Shown one piece after another: positions 63,606-64,000 of a stretch of 64,000 nt of DNA (position 1 is the first letter of the stretch; each line of letters opens with the position of its first letter). A program made the position numbers and the translations under genes. The notes beneath the pieces are model-generated. The model saw nothing but the letters and a program-made list of their open reading frames with translations. It was not told where the DNA came from and did not search any database. The stretch spans positions 186,001 through 250,000 of the forward strand of contig NMRA01000089.1 in NCBI GenBank assembly GCA_002633005.1. The letters run 5' to 3'. The stretch is from Phoronis australis (Eukaryota > Phoronida > Phoronidae).

Positions 63606-63743
63606 TGGGCGATGCAGCACTGAAAAAAGTGGGGAGCTATAGCCCTCCAGCCCCCCTGTGGTGCACCTCCCATAGACCGTGGGCGGCGTAGCATTGAAAA
63701 AAGCAGGGGTATAGCCCCCCAGCCCCCTGTGGTGCGCCGCCCA
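63606..63743. repeat. two tandem mini-palindromic units (67 and 64 bp)
   Basis: Units at 63606-63672 and 63680-63743 share ACTGAAAAAAGT/ATTGAAAAAAGC, TATAGCC and CCAGCCCCC segments. Each has inverted ends: TGGGCGRYG at the left and its complement at the right (best in the second, TGGGCGGCG/CGCCGCCCA). This suggests a dimer of a very small MITE. The minus-strand 135-residue frame across it is repeat-driven. Confidence 0.7.
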
Positions 63744-64000
63744 TGCGTGAGTGGGTGGGTATATGTTTGAGTATACTGAGGTAGAGCACTCACAGAGAAA
63801 GCTGTTGAGAGGAATAAGGCAGAGGCTGAGGCTGAGGACAGACGTGATGGGATGTCTTGGTGCAAATGCACGGTGTACATTGTTATGCCGACCTCAATGG
63901 AATGCTTATGCTGTTCCCTCTGGATGTTGACCTGAGCACCCAAACTGCTTACATACTGCCATGTGATTCCCTCGCCACACATACACATGATACCTTCTAA

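Overview
The window is AT-rich, gene-poor eukaryotic DNA. It holds widely spaced coding exons with GT-AG splice sites, many low-copy dispersed repeats, minisatellites and non-autonomous DNA transposons. This fits an intron-rich bilaterian animal, most likely a marine invertebrate. I cannot name the species. Five isolated N characters (16878, 20251, 21379, 50305, 54111) mark assembly ambiguities.

The only gene I can identify with confidence is the 5' end of an alpha-neurexin on the minus strand. Exon 1 (13409-14147) carries the start codon, a signal peptide, the first LNS (laminin G-like) domain and the first EGF repeat. Exons 2 (5054-5188) and 3 (2970-3133) encode the first part of the second LNS domain. 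They join in frame (phases 1, 1 and 0) and give about 345 N-terminal residues. The rest of the gene must lie beyond the left edge of the window or was not recognised. No other convincing protein-coding gene was found. The other long open frames are shadows of exons, readings of tandem repeats, or unsupported.

Layout. 1-14169: the neurexin exons and three long introns, with a fold-back repeat at 6202-6691 and a 31-bp minisatellite at 13123-13246. 14170-16003: 5' flank with a perfect CRE and a TATA-like site, then a 1.46-kb TTAA-flanked transposon. 17.6-23 kb: repeats and a TIR element. 23.6-42 kb: long blank stretches with minisatellites, a tRNA-like SINE and a possible 5' non-coding exon near 36.06 kb. 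42.4-46.8 kb: two large composite repeat elements whose roughly 145-bp monomers each carry a CTCF-like core. 49.1-51.45 kb: a 1.15-kb tandem duplication with an N at the joint. 53.3-59.2 kb: an inverted repeat pair, a 1-kb hAT-like element and a CpG-dense, promoter-like patch. 60.2-64 kb: a near-perfect 97-bp palindrome, a tRNA-like sequence, a 32-bp minisatellite and small MITEs.

The most unusual feature is the composite repeat family at 17957-19080, 42469-43680 and 44787-46438. All copies lie in the same orientation, upstream of neurexin, and carry arrays of near-consensus CTCF-like motifs at roughly nucleosome-scale spacing.
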